DNA of 64,000 bases from a bacterium (GCA_016125085.1 WGMM01000018.1:1-64000), one strand, 5' to 3'. Shown: positions 35,682-45,063, counted from the stretch's first letter. The notes: generated by a model from the letters alone, not told the origin. A program made the numbers and translations.

Positions 35682-37133
35682 ATGTATCCAGGAAACTGCC
35701 CGGAATCGAATCGTCGCCATTTTCTGTCCGCGAGCGGCTTCGGCTTGAGCGGTCTGGCTCTCGCGGGGCTGCTCCAGCGGGACGGTGTCGTGCAGGCGGC
35801 ACCCCCGAAGCCGGCCACGGAACCGGTCGTGCATGACCTGACGCCCAAAAAGCCCCATAAAGAGCCTCGGGCTCGGGCCATGATCTCCATGTTCATGGGC
35901 GGTGGACCGAGCCATCTCGACCTGTTCGACCCGAAGCCGCTGCTGAAGAAATACGAAGGCAAGATTTATCCGGGGGCCGAGATCGCGTTCGACAACGCCG
36001 GCGGTGCGTCGAAACAGGTCATGGCCAGCCCGTTCCGGTTCGACAGGCATGGGCAATCGGGGCTGGAAATCTCCGAGCTGATGCCCCACATGGCCCGGCT
36101 GGCCGACGACCTGTGCCTCATCCGGTCCATGCATCTGGGCGGTTTGCGGAATCACGTCGCCGGTATGCGTGCCCTGAACACCGCTCGCGGTACCGGGGCC
36201 AGCCGACCGGCACTGGGGAGCTGGCTCAGTTACGCTCTTGGCTCGGAAAGTCAGAATCTTCCGGCATTCGTGGCGATGCCGCTTTATGCGAATCCGCCAG
36301 GTTCGCCGTACTGGTCGAACGGATTTCTTCCTTCGATTTATCAGGGCACGGTCGTTCGGGATCGGGATCCGCGAATTCTCAACCTCGATCCCCCATCCGC
36401 GCTGAAGGGCAAGCCGCAGCGGGAGGGGCTGGACCTGCTGAAAAATCTGAACGAAGCTCACATGGAGACGCATCCAGACGAACCGGAACTGGCGGCCCGG
36501 ATCGCCAATTACGAGCTGGCCGCCCGCATGCAGCTTGCGGCGTCGGAGGCTATGGATTTCAGTCGCGAGCCTGAGTACGTGAAAACCATGTACGGGCTCG
36601 ATCGGCCTGAGACACGCCGCTTCGGTGAGGCGTGTCTCGTGGCCCGGCGGCTTGTGGAACGGGGCGTGAGGTTCGTTCAGATCTGGCATTACAACTGGGA
36701 CATGCACGAGAACATCAACACCGTGCTGCCCAAGACCTGCGCGACTGTGGACAAACCCTCGGCTGCACTGATCGCCGACCTGAAAGCCCGCGGCATGCTT
36801 GACAGCACACTGGTGCACTGGGGAGGCGAGATGGGCCGGCTGCCTGTGATTCAGTACCGGGGGCCTGGTCGAACGCCGGGCCGTGACCACAATACCGACG
36901 GGTTCACTCTGTGCATGGCCGGTGGCGGTCTCAAAGGTGGATGTTCTTACGGTGCCACGGACGATTTCGGGCATAAGGCGGTCGTCGATCCGGTGCTCCA
37001 TACCGACTGGCTGGCGACGGTTTCCGAACTTTTCGGGCTCGATATCGATAAGATGGTGTATGAGCGGGGCGGTCAGAAGCTGAGCCTGCTCGATGGCCAG
37101 GCCGGTCGCGTCGTCCGCGACGTCATCGCCTGA
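35682..37133 (+). CDS. DUF1501 domain protein, partner of the DUF1549/DUF1553 gene
   Basis: A 483-residue Tat-exported protein (NRRHFLSASGFGLSGLALAG). Motifs are ARAMISMFMGGGPSHLDLFD, FVQIWHYNWDMHENINTVLP and TLVHWGGEMGRLPVIQYRG, with GRDHNTDGFTLCMAGGGLKGG. It starts 6 bases after the cytochrome gene's stop. This two-gene unit is widespread and multi-copy in planctomycetes; a role in polysaccharide or sulfated substrate use has been proposed in the literature, but the reaction is not established. Confidence 0.95.
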   Translation: MYPGNCPESNRRHFLSASGFGLSGLALAGLLQRDGVVQAAPPKPATEPVVHDLTPKKPHKEPRARAMISMFMGGGPSHLDLFDPKPLLKKYEGKIYPGAEIAFDNAGGASKQVMASPFRFDRHGQSGLEISELMPHMARLADDLCLIRSMHLGGLRNHVAGMRALNTARGTGASRPALGSWLSYALGSESQNLPAFVAMPLYANPPGSPYWSNGFLPSIYQGTVVRDRDPRILNLDPPSALKGKPQREGLDLLKNLNEAHMETHPDEPELAARIANYELAARMQLAASEAMDFSREPEYVKTMYGLDRPETRRFGEACLVARRLVERGVRFVQIWHYNWDMHENINTVLPKTCATVDKPSAALIADLKARGMLDSTLVHWGGEMGRLPVIQYRGPGRTPGRDHNTDGFTLCMAGGGLKGGCSYGATDDFGHKAVVDPVLHTDWLATVSELFGLDIDKMVYERGGQKLSLLDGQAGRVVRDVIA

Positions 37134-37206
37134 GGATTCTCGCGCGGCGACAGATTCGCATCGTTCGCCAGACCTGGACGTTGTCTCGATGAGGGAGTTT
37201 CGGCAC

Positions 37207-38043
37207 ATGTTCGCAAAATCGAAGCCGGCCGCCGTTTTCGCGATTCTCGCGATATTCCTCGGGTTATCCGACTCGGTTCTGCCTTCGGCCCTGGCTCAGA
37301 AGAAGCCAGCTGTCGATGTTCCGAGCCCCCTCAAGCCGGCGAATTCGGATCACGAACCGGATCCGCACAAGTTTCCCGACCGTCCCGGCATGTTCATGGG
37401 CCGACCGATCGCTCCGGTCATGAGTTACCTCGGCGCGGACTGGCTCGTTCGTGACACGAGGGAAGATGAAGAACACCCGGAAGCGATGCTGGATGCGCTG
37501 GATCTCAAGCCTGGCGATGTCGTTGCGGATGTCGGTGCTGGTGTGGGCTTCACCTCCGTCCGCATGGCCCGGCGAGTCGGGCCGACCGGCAAAGTTTACG
37601 CAACCGATATTCAGCCGCAGATGATCAACATGCTCAAGCGGAACATCCGCCAGATGAAGCTTGATAAGGTCATCACGCCGATTCTGTGCACGCCGAAAGA
37701 TACGAAACTGCCCGAAGAGGCGATCGATCTGGCGATCATGGTGGATGTCTACCACGAATGCTCGGACCCGATCGATACGCTCACAGGCATCAAGAAAGCG
37801 CTCAAACCTGGCGGAAGGCTCGTGCTGATCGAATTTCGGGCTGAGGATCCTGACGTTCCGATCAAGCCTGAACACAAGATGACGCTCGCCCAGGCAAGGA
37901 AAGAAGTTGAAGCACAGGGGTTCGGATTCGTGAAGAACGACCCGCGCCTGCCCTGGCAGCACATCATCATTTTCGAAAAGCCCAGGAGCGAAAAGGATAA
38001 GGGCTCCACGAAGCCTGCACCGGCGAACGAGGCCGCCAACTGA
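37207..38043 (+). CDS. Exported class I SAM-dependent methyltransferase-like protein
   Basis: A 278-residue protein. I start at ATG 37207 because GAGGGAG lies 9 bases upstream; an ATG at 37189 is possible. It has a signal peptide (PAAVFAILAIFLGLSDSVLP-SALAQ). The mature part is a Rossmann methyltransferase: EAMLDALDLKPGDVVADVGA and GVGFTSVRMARRVGPTGKVY (motif I), YATDIQPQMINML (acidic Asp), DLAIMVDVYHECSDPIDTL (motif IV), LKPGGRLVLIEFRAEDPD. Because SAM is normally cytoplasmic, an exported member is unusual, though such proteins recur in planctomycetes. Substrate unknown. It lies 73 bases after the DUF1501 gene and may be co-transcribed. Confidence 0.82.
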   Translation: MFAKSKPAAVFAILAIFLGLSDSVLPSALAQKKPAVDVPSPLKPANSDHEPDPHKFPDRPGMFMGRPIAPVMSYLGADWLVRDTREDEEHPEAMLDALDLKPGDVVADVGAGVGFTSVRMARRVGPTGKVYATDIQPQMINMLKRNIRQMKLDKVITPILCTPKDTKLPEEAIDLAIMVDVYHECSDPIDTLTGIKKALKPGGRLVLIEFRAEDPDVPIKPEHKMTLAQARKEVEAQGFGFVKNDPRLPWQHIIIFEKPRSEKDKGSTKPAPANEAAN

Positions 38044-38145
38044 CATTTTCGCTGCATTGGAACGGGCCGGATTACCGCGTTCTGGCCGGTAGCCATTGCT
38101 GGTCCCGATCGGATCGAATGGCGGCTTTCCGAGTCAATTTCAGGC

Positions 38146-38197
38146 AAAAAAACGGAGATCTCCCGAGTCGGATGACACCGGGAGATCTCTGTATTTT
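38146..38197. terminator. Bidirectional terminator between convergent genes
   Basis: A perfect 11-bp stem (GAGATCTCCCG, 38155-38165, with 38179-38189). On the plus side it is followed by TGTATTTT; on the minus side by seven T (plus-strand A 38146-38152). It serves the methyltransferase gene (plus) and the ADP-ribosylglycohydrolase gene (minus); the minus side is the stronger. Confidence 0.85.
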
Positions 38198-38215
38198 GAC
38201 GCCGGGGTCGATCGA

Positions 38216-39481
38216 TCAGGCGTTGGGTTCCGGCTTGGGCGGACCCTCGACGATGTCATGCTGACGCTGGATTGAGCTGTCCACGACAGTTCCGCCCTTG
38301 TGGCCATTCGTCTGAGAGAGGCTCAGGAATTGCCTGTGCCGGCTTTCGAGAACACACAGGTGTTTTTCGATTTCGATCAGGTCGGGGATTTTCGATCGGT
38401 CCACTTTTTCGGGCGGAAGTGTCAGGGCGACGGCTCTTGTGTCGATCCCGTCGGCATTGTGGAGAGGCGTCAACCAGAATTTCGGGATGCCCTGATATCC
38501 GAAATACGCGCCGCTCATGGCGCCCAGAATCGCACCGGCGCTGTCCGCGTCGCCTCCCAGATTGATCAGTTCGATGACGCCGTCCTGATAGGACTCGGAC
38601 TGAATCAACATGTAGAAGCATGTAGCCAGAGCCGCAGGAGCGAAACCTTTCGTCGGCAGTTTGAACGGTGCGCTGGGCCCGTGATGACGAGCTTCGTCGA
38701 GAATCATCGCGAAGGCATCTTCCTGCGACAGCTCGACGGCTCGCTCGACCTGCCCGATGCAGCGGGAAATCGCATTCGGATGGCACGAGAGGCCGACGAT
38801 CCTGTCGCCATATTCCGTCGCCAGGCGACGTTCGCATCGGGCCACATCGCCGGCGACGCGCAGGATCAGCGAGGGAGCCTTTTCCTCGCCGTTGAGCAGC
38901 CGGGCGGTTGCGAAAGCGACGGCGAGAGCTGCCGCGACACTGCGAATGTCATTATGCGAAATCAGGCTGCATTCCACGACCGCTCGATAAAGTTGATCCG
39001 AATCCTGATGATAGGCGATCGCAAGAGGAATGACCCGCACGGCAGCACCCAGCCCGGCGCTTGCCTGGGTAATCTCACCTTGCGGCTGGCCAGCGATGAG
39101 TTTTTCGAGCGTTTTCCGGAAGTTCCGGCCGATGTTGCGGTGCACGCCGTTGGGGAATTTACCGCTGGTGCAATCCACATGAGTCCGGTACATCTTCCGC
39201 CAGATCTCGGCGAGATGCGAAGGCTGCATTTCGCCACATTCGATCAGCGTTTCGGCGACGCATAAGGCCTGCTGCGTGTCGTCCGTATAAAGACCTGGCA
39301 ATCGCCATCGATCCGATTTCCGCCGCCAGGCCCTGCTACCGTCTACATAATCGTCGACCAGGCCATAACTGTTCTTGATTTGCTGAGACCCCAAACCTTC
39401 AAGGGGTGCCCCAAGTGCATCCCCCACCGCCATGCCGAGCATCGCTCCGCGTGCCCGGTTCATTGCATGTGATGGACTCAT
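38216..39481 (-). CDS. ADP-ribosylglycohydrolase family protein
   Basis: A 421-residue enzyme of the DraG/ARH family, which removes ADP-ribose from proteins or small molecules using two Mg ions. Motifs: GAMLGMAVGDALGAPLEGL, GLYTDDTQQALCVAETL (TDDTQ metal site) and INLGGDADSAGAILGAMSGA (GGDxD metal site). The start is ATG 39481 (MSPSHAMNRARGAML). The leader holds eight consecutive G (minus strand, 39492-39499) ending about 10 bases before the start codon, in the place of the Shine-Dalgarno. No ADP-ribosyltransferase is seen nearby. Confidence 0.9.
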   Translation of the reverse strand: MSPSHAMNRARGAMLGMAVGDALGAPLEGLGSQQIKNSYGLVDDYVDGSRAWRRKSDRWRLPGLYTDDTQQALCVAETLIECGEMQPSHLAEIWRKMYRTHVDCTSGKFPNGVHRNIGRNFRKTLEKLIAGQPQGEITQASAGLGAAVRVIPLAIAYHQDSDQLYRAVVECSLISHNDIRSVAAALAVAFATARLLNGEEKAPSLILRVAGDVARCERRLATEYGDRIVGLSCHPNAISRCIGQVERAVELSQEDAFAMILDEARHHGPSAPFKLPTKGFAPAALATCFYMLIQSESYQDGVIELINLGGDADSAGAILGAMSGAYFGYQGIPKFWLTPLHNADGIDTRAVALTLPPEKVDRSKIPDLIEIEKHLCVLESRHRQFLSLSQTNGHKGGTVVDSSIQRQHDIVEGPPKPEPNA

Positions 39482-39676
39482 CAGCGAATTACCCCCCCCA
39501 GGTGACCTCAGTGCGAATCCAGTCGCGACGTCGAATCTACGCTCCATACCATAACGAGACTCGCCATTCAGGCCAAACCCTTTCCAGTCACTTTTTCGTG
39601 GAATTCCTAGAAAAGCCATCGACTTGCATCAAATTGCAAATGCCTGAATTGCCTAAATTAGCTATATTTTCAGTTG

Positions 39677-39717
39677 ATCGCTTAGATCAGCACGGGTTCC
39701 GTGCTGATCTAAGCGAT
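39677..39717. repeat. Perfect 19-bp inverted repeat with 3-nt loop
   Basis: Arms 39677-39695 (ATCGCTTAGATCAGCACGG) and 39699-39717, loop GTT. No T tract follows on either strand. It lies between the MotA-like gene (ends 39780, minus) and the ADP-ribosylglycohydrolase leader. Confidence 0.9.
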
Positions 39718-39779
39718 ACTATGCGGATTCAAGCCATCTAAAGCGGTTTGCGGTTCGTCTCGTACGCGATCCAGGAAGG

Positions 39780-41222
39780 TCACCCGACTCGCTTCAGGGC
39801 GTCTTCCGAGCGGTTGTCGAACATGGTTCGGACGATACCGCGGTAGAGTGTGTTGCCCTGCTCGATCGAAACGTTGATCAGTTCGATGGCGTCCTTGAGG
39901 CTTGAAAGGGTTCTTGTCAGATTTTCCTGGCTTTGACGGCTCGACCTTTCGAAAGACTGTTGGAACTGATGGTTCAGTGATTCCACGGCGACGGTCGTAC
40001 GTTCCACACTTTGCCTTACGGCTTCGAGGGCGGAGTCGCCCCGGCTCCTCTGGGCCAGAGATTCGACGGCGACGGTCGTACGTTCCATGCTTTGCCTTAC
40101 GGCTTCGAGGGCGGAGTCGCCCCGGCCTTTCTGGGCAAGCGTTTCGACGACGCCCTCGATCCGTTCCAGAGCCGTTCCAGAGCGAATCCCGGCTTCCGTC
40201 AGCCGGGCCAGGTGATGTCCCGTCGAGCCGGCTTCGGCCAGTCTTTGTGTCGCCGAATCCAGGCCGGAAAGGCCCGCGGCGAGTCTGTCCACTGCCTGCT
40301 GGAGTTTTTCCGTTTGCGGGCCCAGGCCCACACCCAGGGCACGGGCGATTTCGTCCACACTTTCCAGCAGCGCGTCCCAGCGCTGTTCTTCACTCTCATG
40401 GTCCGTGTCGATCGTAACGCCGGATTTGGCCACGGTGGCGAGCGGCATCAGGGCCGAGTCGACGATCCAGCGGTCGATTCTCGAGAGGAGGTCTTCGGCC
40501 CGCCGCAACATCGTCGTCTGCACGAACATGAGCGTCGCGCTCAGGAAAAGTGCAAGGAGCGTGCTGTCGAACGCGATCTGTAGGGCCGATGTCACGCTCG
40601 TCAGGTTGTTCATGAAGCCGTCGAGGTCCTTGACCATCGGCAGCACGACGCTGATGTTGGCCAGGGCCTTGGAAATGCCTTCCACCGTGCCGATGAAACC
40701 GATGACGGGCAGAAGGTAAAGGATGTAACGGATCAGCGTGAACCGCCCCGATTCATGTTCCTGATCCAGGGCAGATTGTTCCCGGTTGAGTTCCATGACA
40801 TGCTGGAAACCGTCGATGCCCGATGATCTTGCGGCCGAATGGAGCTGATGCAGCCGCCGCTGGGCGATCGATTCGCCCGAATCATGGCCCGCTGGCCGGG
40901 CGAAAGCCCCGGGCTGGGCTGGTTGACCCGCGATAACGGGCGGTCGATTGCCCTGCCCGGTCAGGAAAAGCGACGACAGCTGCGCACCGGCCTGAATCAG
41001 ACCGGATTCTTCACGCCAGAATCGCCGCAAGTGGGCCGCGAGCAAAACCAGAGCGATCAGGTAAAGCGTCGTGCCGGCGTATTGCTCCCAGCCTCGTTCG
41101 AACATGAGTGTCGGATTGAACACTGCGAGCGAGATCGGTAACGCCAGGGCGCAAACGAGTGTCGCGGCGCACCAGAGATAAGCGATGCTCGGCTTTTTGG
41201 GACCCGCGGCTGGAGATGCCAT
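39780..41222 (-). CDS. MotA/TolQ/ExbB-like membrane protein with coiled-coil tail
   Basis: A 480-residue protein from ATG 41222 (MASPAAGPKKPSIAYLWCAA). It has four hydrophobic segments; the last two form the proton-channel core pattern (YILYLLPVIGFIGTVEGISK and FDSTLLALFLSATLMFVQTT) of the MotA/TolQ/ExbB family. The C-terminal 200 residues are a charged helical/coiled-coil tail with a 27-residue tandem repeat (GDSALEAVRQSMERTTVAVE, then GDSALEAVRQSVERTTVAVE). Similar proteins with long tails form gated or stator-like complexes. No TolR/ExbD-type partner is visible beside it, so its role is open. Confidence 0.75.
   Translation of the reverse strand: MASPAAGPKKPSIAYLWCAATLVCALALPISLAVFNPTLMFERGWEQYAGTTLYLIALVLLAAHLRRFWREESGLIQAGAQLSSLFLTGQGNRPPVIAGQPAQPGAFARPAGHDSGESIAQRRLHQLHSAARSSGIDGFQHVMELNREQSALDQEHESGRFTLIRYILYLLPVIGFIGTVEGISKALANISVVLPMVKDLDGFMNNLTSVTSALQIAFDSTLLALFLSATLMFVQTTMLRRAEDLLSRIDRWIVDSALMPLATVAKSGVTIDTDHESEEQRWDALLESVDEIARALGVGLGPQTEKLQQAVDRLAAGLSGLDSATQRLAEAGSTGHHLARLTEAGIRSGTALERIEGVVETLAQKGRGDSALEAVRQSMERTTVAVESLAQRSRGDSALEAVRQSVERTTVAVESLNHQFQQSFERSSRQSQENLTRTLSSLKDAIELINVSIEQGNTLYRGIVRTMFDNRSEDALKRVG
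39985..40146 (-). repeat. 81-bp direct repeat, two copies
   Basis: Two near-identical copies begin at 39985 and 40066 (period 81, in frame 27 codons) inside the MotA/TolQ-like gene. They are almost identical over about 60 bases, which points to a recent duplication. Confidence 0.88.
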
Positions 41223-41505
41223 CTTCCGTTTACCTCATTTCGGCCAGCCGGTCGTTTCCCCGCGCAGGTTCGCTCGCGGATCGACTCGGCTCATCATTCC
41301 TATCGGAAGTGCGCTTGGCACGACTGAAACGAATCGCGACGATCGTGACGGTCGTGCGGGTCGTTGCGGATGATTGCCCTGTTCCGATTTCGCCGATTAC
41401 GTTATAAGGTTGGCGGTTCGGATGGGATTCCGGGCGCATCCGACGGTTCGGATACCGGTACGGACGTGGCCCCCAAATATCCCGCCGATCGCAAGGATGC
41501 GAACG

Positions 41506-42150
41506 ATGAGGATCGGCAGAAGCGTATTGCCCACCTGTTTTTTTGCCACGATCGGCCTGATCGTCGCCGGGGCGGATTCTCCCCCGATGCCGAAGAAGGA
41601 CAGTTCTGCGGTTCGGACCGCGGTCTGGCAATTGCCGGACGAACGCATCGGCGTTCGGACCGCGCCGATTCTCCTGCTCAGCCGGGACGATGTCGCCGCA
41701 GACCTGAATCTGACGCAAGACCAGCGTGGAAAAACCTGGGACATGATCGCCGAGCTTGGGCGCCAGGCAGCGGAGTTGAAAGGGCGCAGTGACAAGGACG
41801 CTCTCGTGCTTCGGCGCAAGATCGACCAGGCACAGCTCGAATGGCTCAATCGCGAACTTTCTCCGGAACAGAACGCGCGGCTGAACCAGATCGACCTGCA
41901 ATGGGAAGGGCCCTCAGCTCTCGTAACCCGGCCCCAGATCAGCCAGACCGTGCACTTGACGGAAGCTCAGAAATCGAAAATCCGCGAAATTCTCGGAGCT
42001 GCCGGAAAGTCCGCGCCGACGGATCTCGCCCGTAGAGAGACAGTCATCAGGCAGGTCTTCCGAGAGCTGGACGAAACGCAGCAGCAGACGTGGCGCGCGA
42101 TGATCGGTCCCGACTTCTTCGTCGTTCCCCGAACGGCATCCGCCCGCTGA
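41506..42150 (+). CDS. Exported helical protein related to the Gly-rich protein at 25.3 kb
   Basis: A 214-residue protein. I start at ATG 41506 (MRIGRSVLPTCFFATIGLIV-AGADS), with AAGGA 8 bases upstream; ATG 41497 is too close to that site. The mature part is helical with repeated LTxxQ-like blocks: VAADLNLTQDQRGKTWDMIA, LSPEQNARLNQIDLQWEGPS and TVHLTEAQKSKIREILGAAG. The second block aligns by eye with the Gly-rich protein at 25262-26470. Function unknown; periplasmic location is likely. Confidence 0.72.
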   Translation: MRIGRSVLPTCFFATIGLIVAGADSPPMPKKDSSAVRTAVWQLPDERIGVRTAPILLLSRDDVAADLNLTQDQRGKTWDMIAELGRQAAELKGRSDKDALVLRRKIDQAQLEWLNRELSPEQNARLNQIDLQWEGPSALVTRPQISQTVHLTEAQKSKIREILGAAGKSAPTDLARRETVIRQVFRELDETQQQTWRAMIGPDFFVVPRTASAR

Positions 42151-42214
42151 AAACTGCAACCTGAAGCCTTGCTGTCCGTTGCGTTCGAATGAGCCGAACC
42201 GGATCCATTGAGCT

Positions 42215-43285
42215 TCAGATCACGTAATTGACCACACCGGATTCTTCGGTCGTGTGGTCGAAGAATTTGAGATCCCGCGGCCGGACATAGACTTCCTGCC
42301 CCGATTCCAGACCGAGTTCGCGGCTGGTCGCCTGGGTGATCTGTACATGAACCGAAGTGCCGTCCGGCAAAGTCAGTTCCACCCGGGCCAGCCAGCCGAG
42401 GGGCGTGAGCCGACGGATCAACGCGGGCCAGCCGGGGAGATCGCCCCGGGTGCGGCAGATTTCCAGATCGTGCGGCCGAACGTAAATCGTGCCTGAATTG
42501 GATCCCGGGATCGGCACGGGGAGTGGCTTTTCGTCGTCCAGATCCATTCCGAGGATCGTTTCAGGACGCAGAATATTGACCTGGCCGAGAAATTCGGTCA
42601 CGAACGGGCTCGCCGGGTTTTCGTAAAGCTCCTGGGGCGGTCCGGCCTGTTCGATTTTGCCTTTGTTGAGCACGACGACCTGGTCGCACACCTCGAAGGC
42701 TTCCTGCTGGTCATGGGTCACGAAAAGGCTCGTGACATGGCTTTCGTCGTGCAGCCGGCGCAGCCACAGACGCAGCTCCTCACGCACTTTCGAATCGAGT
42801 GCGCCGAACGGTTCGTCCAGCAACAGCACGCGCGGCTTGGGAGCCAGGGCCCTGGCCAGCGCCACACGCTGCCGCTGCCCGCCAGAGAGCTGCAGCGGGA
42901 ATCGCTCGGCGAATGCCGTCAGTTGCACCAGGTCGAGAAGTTCGTCGACCCGCTCCTTGATCTCAGTCTTCGGGAGCTTTTGAATCTCCAGACCGAAGGC
43001 CACGTTCTGGCGGACGGTCATGTGCCGGAAAAGGGCGAAGTGCTGGAACACGAAGCCGATCCCGCGCCGCTGGGTGGGCAGGTTGGTGGCATCTTCGCCG
43101 ACGAGTTCGATCGAGCCGGAGTCAGGTGTTTCGAGCCCGGCGATCGCTCGCAGGATCGTGCTTTTGCCGGATCCGGAAGGCCCCAGAAGCGCCACAAGCT
43201 GGCCACCGGGAATCGAGAACGAAACGTCATCGATGGCCTGAAAATTTCCGTATCGTTTGCTGAGATTGCGAACGACGATGTCCAT
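42215..43285 (-). CDS. cysA: Sulfate/thiosulfate ABC transporter ATP-binding protein CysA
   Basis: A 356-residue ATPase that powers sulfate import. From ATG 43285: [20 protein letters not shown], Walker [25 protein letters not shown] signature, Walker [13 protein letters not shown], and [13 protein letters not shown], then a C-terminal TOBE-type domain ([30 protein letters not shown]). [19 protein letters not shown] is the Q-loop segment typical of CysA. It is the last gene of the operon, 63 bases after cysW. Confidence 0.95.
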   Translation of the reverse strand: MDIVVRNLSKRYGNFQAIDDVSFSIPGGQLVALLGPSGSGKSTILRAIAGLETPDSGSIELVGEDATNLPTQRRGIGFVFQHFALFRHMTVRQNVAFGLEIQKLPKTEIKERVDELLDLVQLTAFAERFPLQLSGGQRQRVALARALAPKPRVLLLDEPFGALDSKVREELRLWLRRLHDESHVTSLFVTHDQQEAFEVCDQVVVLNKGKIEQAGPPQELYENPASPFVTEFLGQVNILRPETILGMDLDDEKPLPVPIPGSNSGTIYVRPHDLEICRTRGDLPGWPALIRRLTPLGWLARVELTLPDGTSVHVQITQATSRELGLESGQEVYVRPRDLKFFDHTTEESGVVNYVI

Positions 43286-43348
43286 TTCGAGTCTCTTGCC
43301 TGTCTGTGTCTTGTGAGGAATTCGATCGGGGATCCGCTGCAACGGCCG

Positions 43349-44248
43349 TCAATGCCGTCGGGTTGGCCGGATCGTTTTCCTCTCGACTGATGGATCCTGA
43401 CTCTCTTCGGCCCCGTATTCCTGCCTGTGCGTACGGTTACGTACCGCCTCAAGGGCGATCAGCATTCCGAACGAGAGACCGGCCAGTACGGTGCTCATGA
43501 CATAAGCCCCATGCGGTTCGAAGCTTTCCACCTGGTCATGGACGTAGAGCGTGGCCGTCTGTGTCCGCCCGATGATATTGCCGGAAACCACCAGCAGAGC
43601 CCCGAATTCGCCAAGGCTCCGGGCCACGACCAGGGCCGAGCCATAAGCGATACCCCAGCGGATCGTCGGCAGGGTGATTTTTCGGAAAGTCGTCCACCAG
43701 TCGGCCCCGAGCGTCGAGGCCACCTCTTCCTGATCCGAACCGACCTCTTCGAGGATCGGGGCGACGCTCCGCACGACAAGCGGCAGCGTGACGAACAGGC
43801 CGGCCAGGATCATCCCGGGCAGGTGATAAACGATCGGCAGCCCCATATCGCTCAGCCGCGACCCGATCGTCGACCGCGGGCCGTAAAGGATGATCAGCAT
43901 CAGTCCGGCGATCACGGGCGAAACGGCGAACGGCAGGTCAAGTACGCCGTCCATCAGCCTGCGGCCCCAAAACCGCTGACGGACAAGCACGATCGCCATG
44001 CCGATACCGAAAATCGTGTTGCAGACGGTCACGGCGGCCGTGATTTTTGCAGTCAGCCAGAGCGATTCGATGGCATCAGGCTCGGCCAGCTTCGCGAAAA
44101 ATCGGCCGATACCCGGCTCCATCGCGCGCCGCACCAATGCCACGGCCGGCCCGAGAATCAAAAGCCCGAACCAGGCGAGCACCGCGGCGATCAGAAATCT
44201 CTGCGGCCATGTCATTTCCGGCGAAGTGGCCGGTTTCGGGGGCTTCAT
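43349..44248 (-). CDS. cysW: Sulfate ABC transporter permease CysW
   Basis: A 299-residue inner-membrane permease, from ATG 44248 (MKPPKPATSPEMTWPQRFLI), with about six helices. The EAA loop for contact with CysA is VASTLGADWWTTFRKITLPT, then WGIAYGSALVVARSLGEFGA, the conserved SLGEFG of the CysT/CysW pair. The start overlaps the cysT stop as ATGA (44245-44248), so translation is coupled. It forms a heterodimer with CysT. Confidence 0.95.
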   Translation of the reverse strand: MKPPKPATSPEMTWPQRFLIAAVLAWFGLLILGPAVALVRRAMEPGIGRFFAKLAEPDAIESLWLTAKITAAVTVCNTIFGIGMAIVLVRQRFWGRRLMDGVLDLPFAVSPVIAGLMLIILYGPRSTIGSRLSDMGLPIVYHLPGMILAGLFVTLPLVVRSVAPILEEVGSDQEEVASTLGADWWTTFRKITLPTIRWGIAYGSALVVARSLGEFGALLVVSGNIIGRTQTATLYVHDQVESFEPHGAYVMSTVLAGLSFGMLIALEAVRNRTHRQEYGAEESQDPSVERKTIRPTRRH

Positions 44249-45063
44249 CCCTGACGCTCCGCGAGTTTCGACGCCGCGACAAGGCTGATCAGCGAGCAGG
44301 TCAGGAGAACCAGGCTGACTGCCATCGCGCCATCCACATTGAACCCCTCCACTTCGCCGTAAACGTAAAGCGGTGCGGTTTTCGTCGACAACGGCCGATT
44401 GCCAGCGACAATCACGACACTTCCGAATTCGCCGAGAGCCCGGCTGAACGAAAGCCCTGCCCCGGAAACGATCGAAGGCACGAGAGCAGGCAATGTGACT
44501 TTGCGGAAGATCAGCCATCGCCCTGCACCCATCGTTGCCGCGGCTTCTTCCTCGGCCGGATCAAGATTTTCCAGCACAGGCTGAACGCTGCGCACGACGA
44601 ACGGATAGCAGACGAACAACAAAGCCAGAACGATCCCCGACTGCTCATAGATGACAGGCAGGCCGAATCCGCTCAGGACGACGCCCAGCGTGCTGCTTGG
44701 CCCGAACAATGCCACGAGCATCAGGCCGGTGACGATCGTCGGCACGGCGAAGGGCAAGTCGACAAGAGCGTTGACGAAGCCCTTGCCGGGGAACTCGTAG
44801 CGGGCCAGCACCCATGCCGTGGCTGTGCCCGTCACCACCGAGATCGCCACCATGACCAGAGCCGTCGTCAAGCTCAAGCGAATCGCATGCCAGGCGAACG
44901 GATTGACGATCTCTTTCCACAATCGCACTGGCCCCGCCGACAATGCCCGTATCACCACGGCCGTCAACGGAAACAACACGACCACACCCAGATAACTCAG
45001 GCAACTCCAGCGCAGGAGCAGCCCCCCAAGCGGTACAGGCCGATCGGCCGAAGTCGAACTCAT
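44245..45063 (-). CDS. cysT: Sulfate ABC transporter permease CysT (CysU)
   Basis: A 272-residue permease from ATG 45063 (MSSTSADRPVPLGGLLLRWS). Six helices are visible. The EAA loop is EAAATMGAGRWLIFRKVTLP, followed by LVPSIVSGAGLSFSRALGEF with the RALGEFG signature. It overlaps the binding-protein gene and cysW by ATGA junctions at both ends. Confidence 0.95.
   Translation of the reverse strand: MSSTSADRPVPLGGLLLRWSCLSYLGVVVLFPLTAVVIRALSAGPVRLWKEIVNPFAWHAIRLSLTTALVMVAISVVTGTATAWVLARYEFPGKGFVNALVDLPFAVPTIVTGLMLVALFGPSSTLGVVLSGFGLPVIYEQSGIVLALLFVCYPFVVRSVQPVLENLDPAEEEAAATMGAGRWLIFRKVTLPALVPSIVSGAGLSFSRALGEFGSVVIVAGNRPLSTKTAPLYVYGEVEGFNVDGAMAVSLVLLTCSLISLVAASKLAERQG

Noticed and set aside
35628..37208. 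526-codon minus-strand frame
   Set aside because: Antisense to the DUF1501 gene at 35682-37133, whose Tat signal and motifs are clear.
39677..39717. Inverted repeat as intrinsic terminator
   Set aside because: No T tract follows on either strand, so it is listed as a repeat instead.
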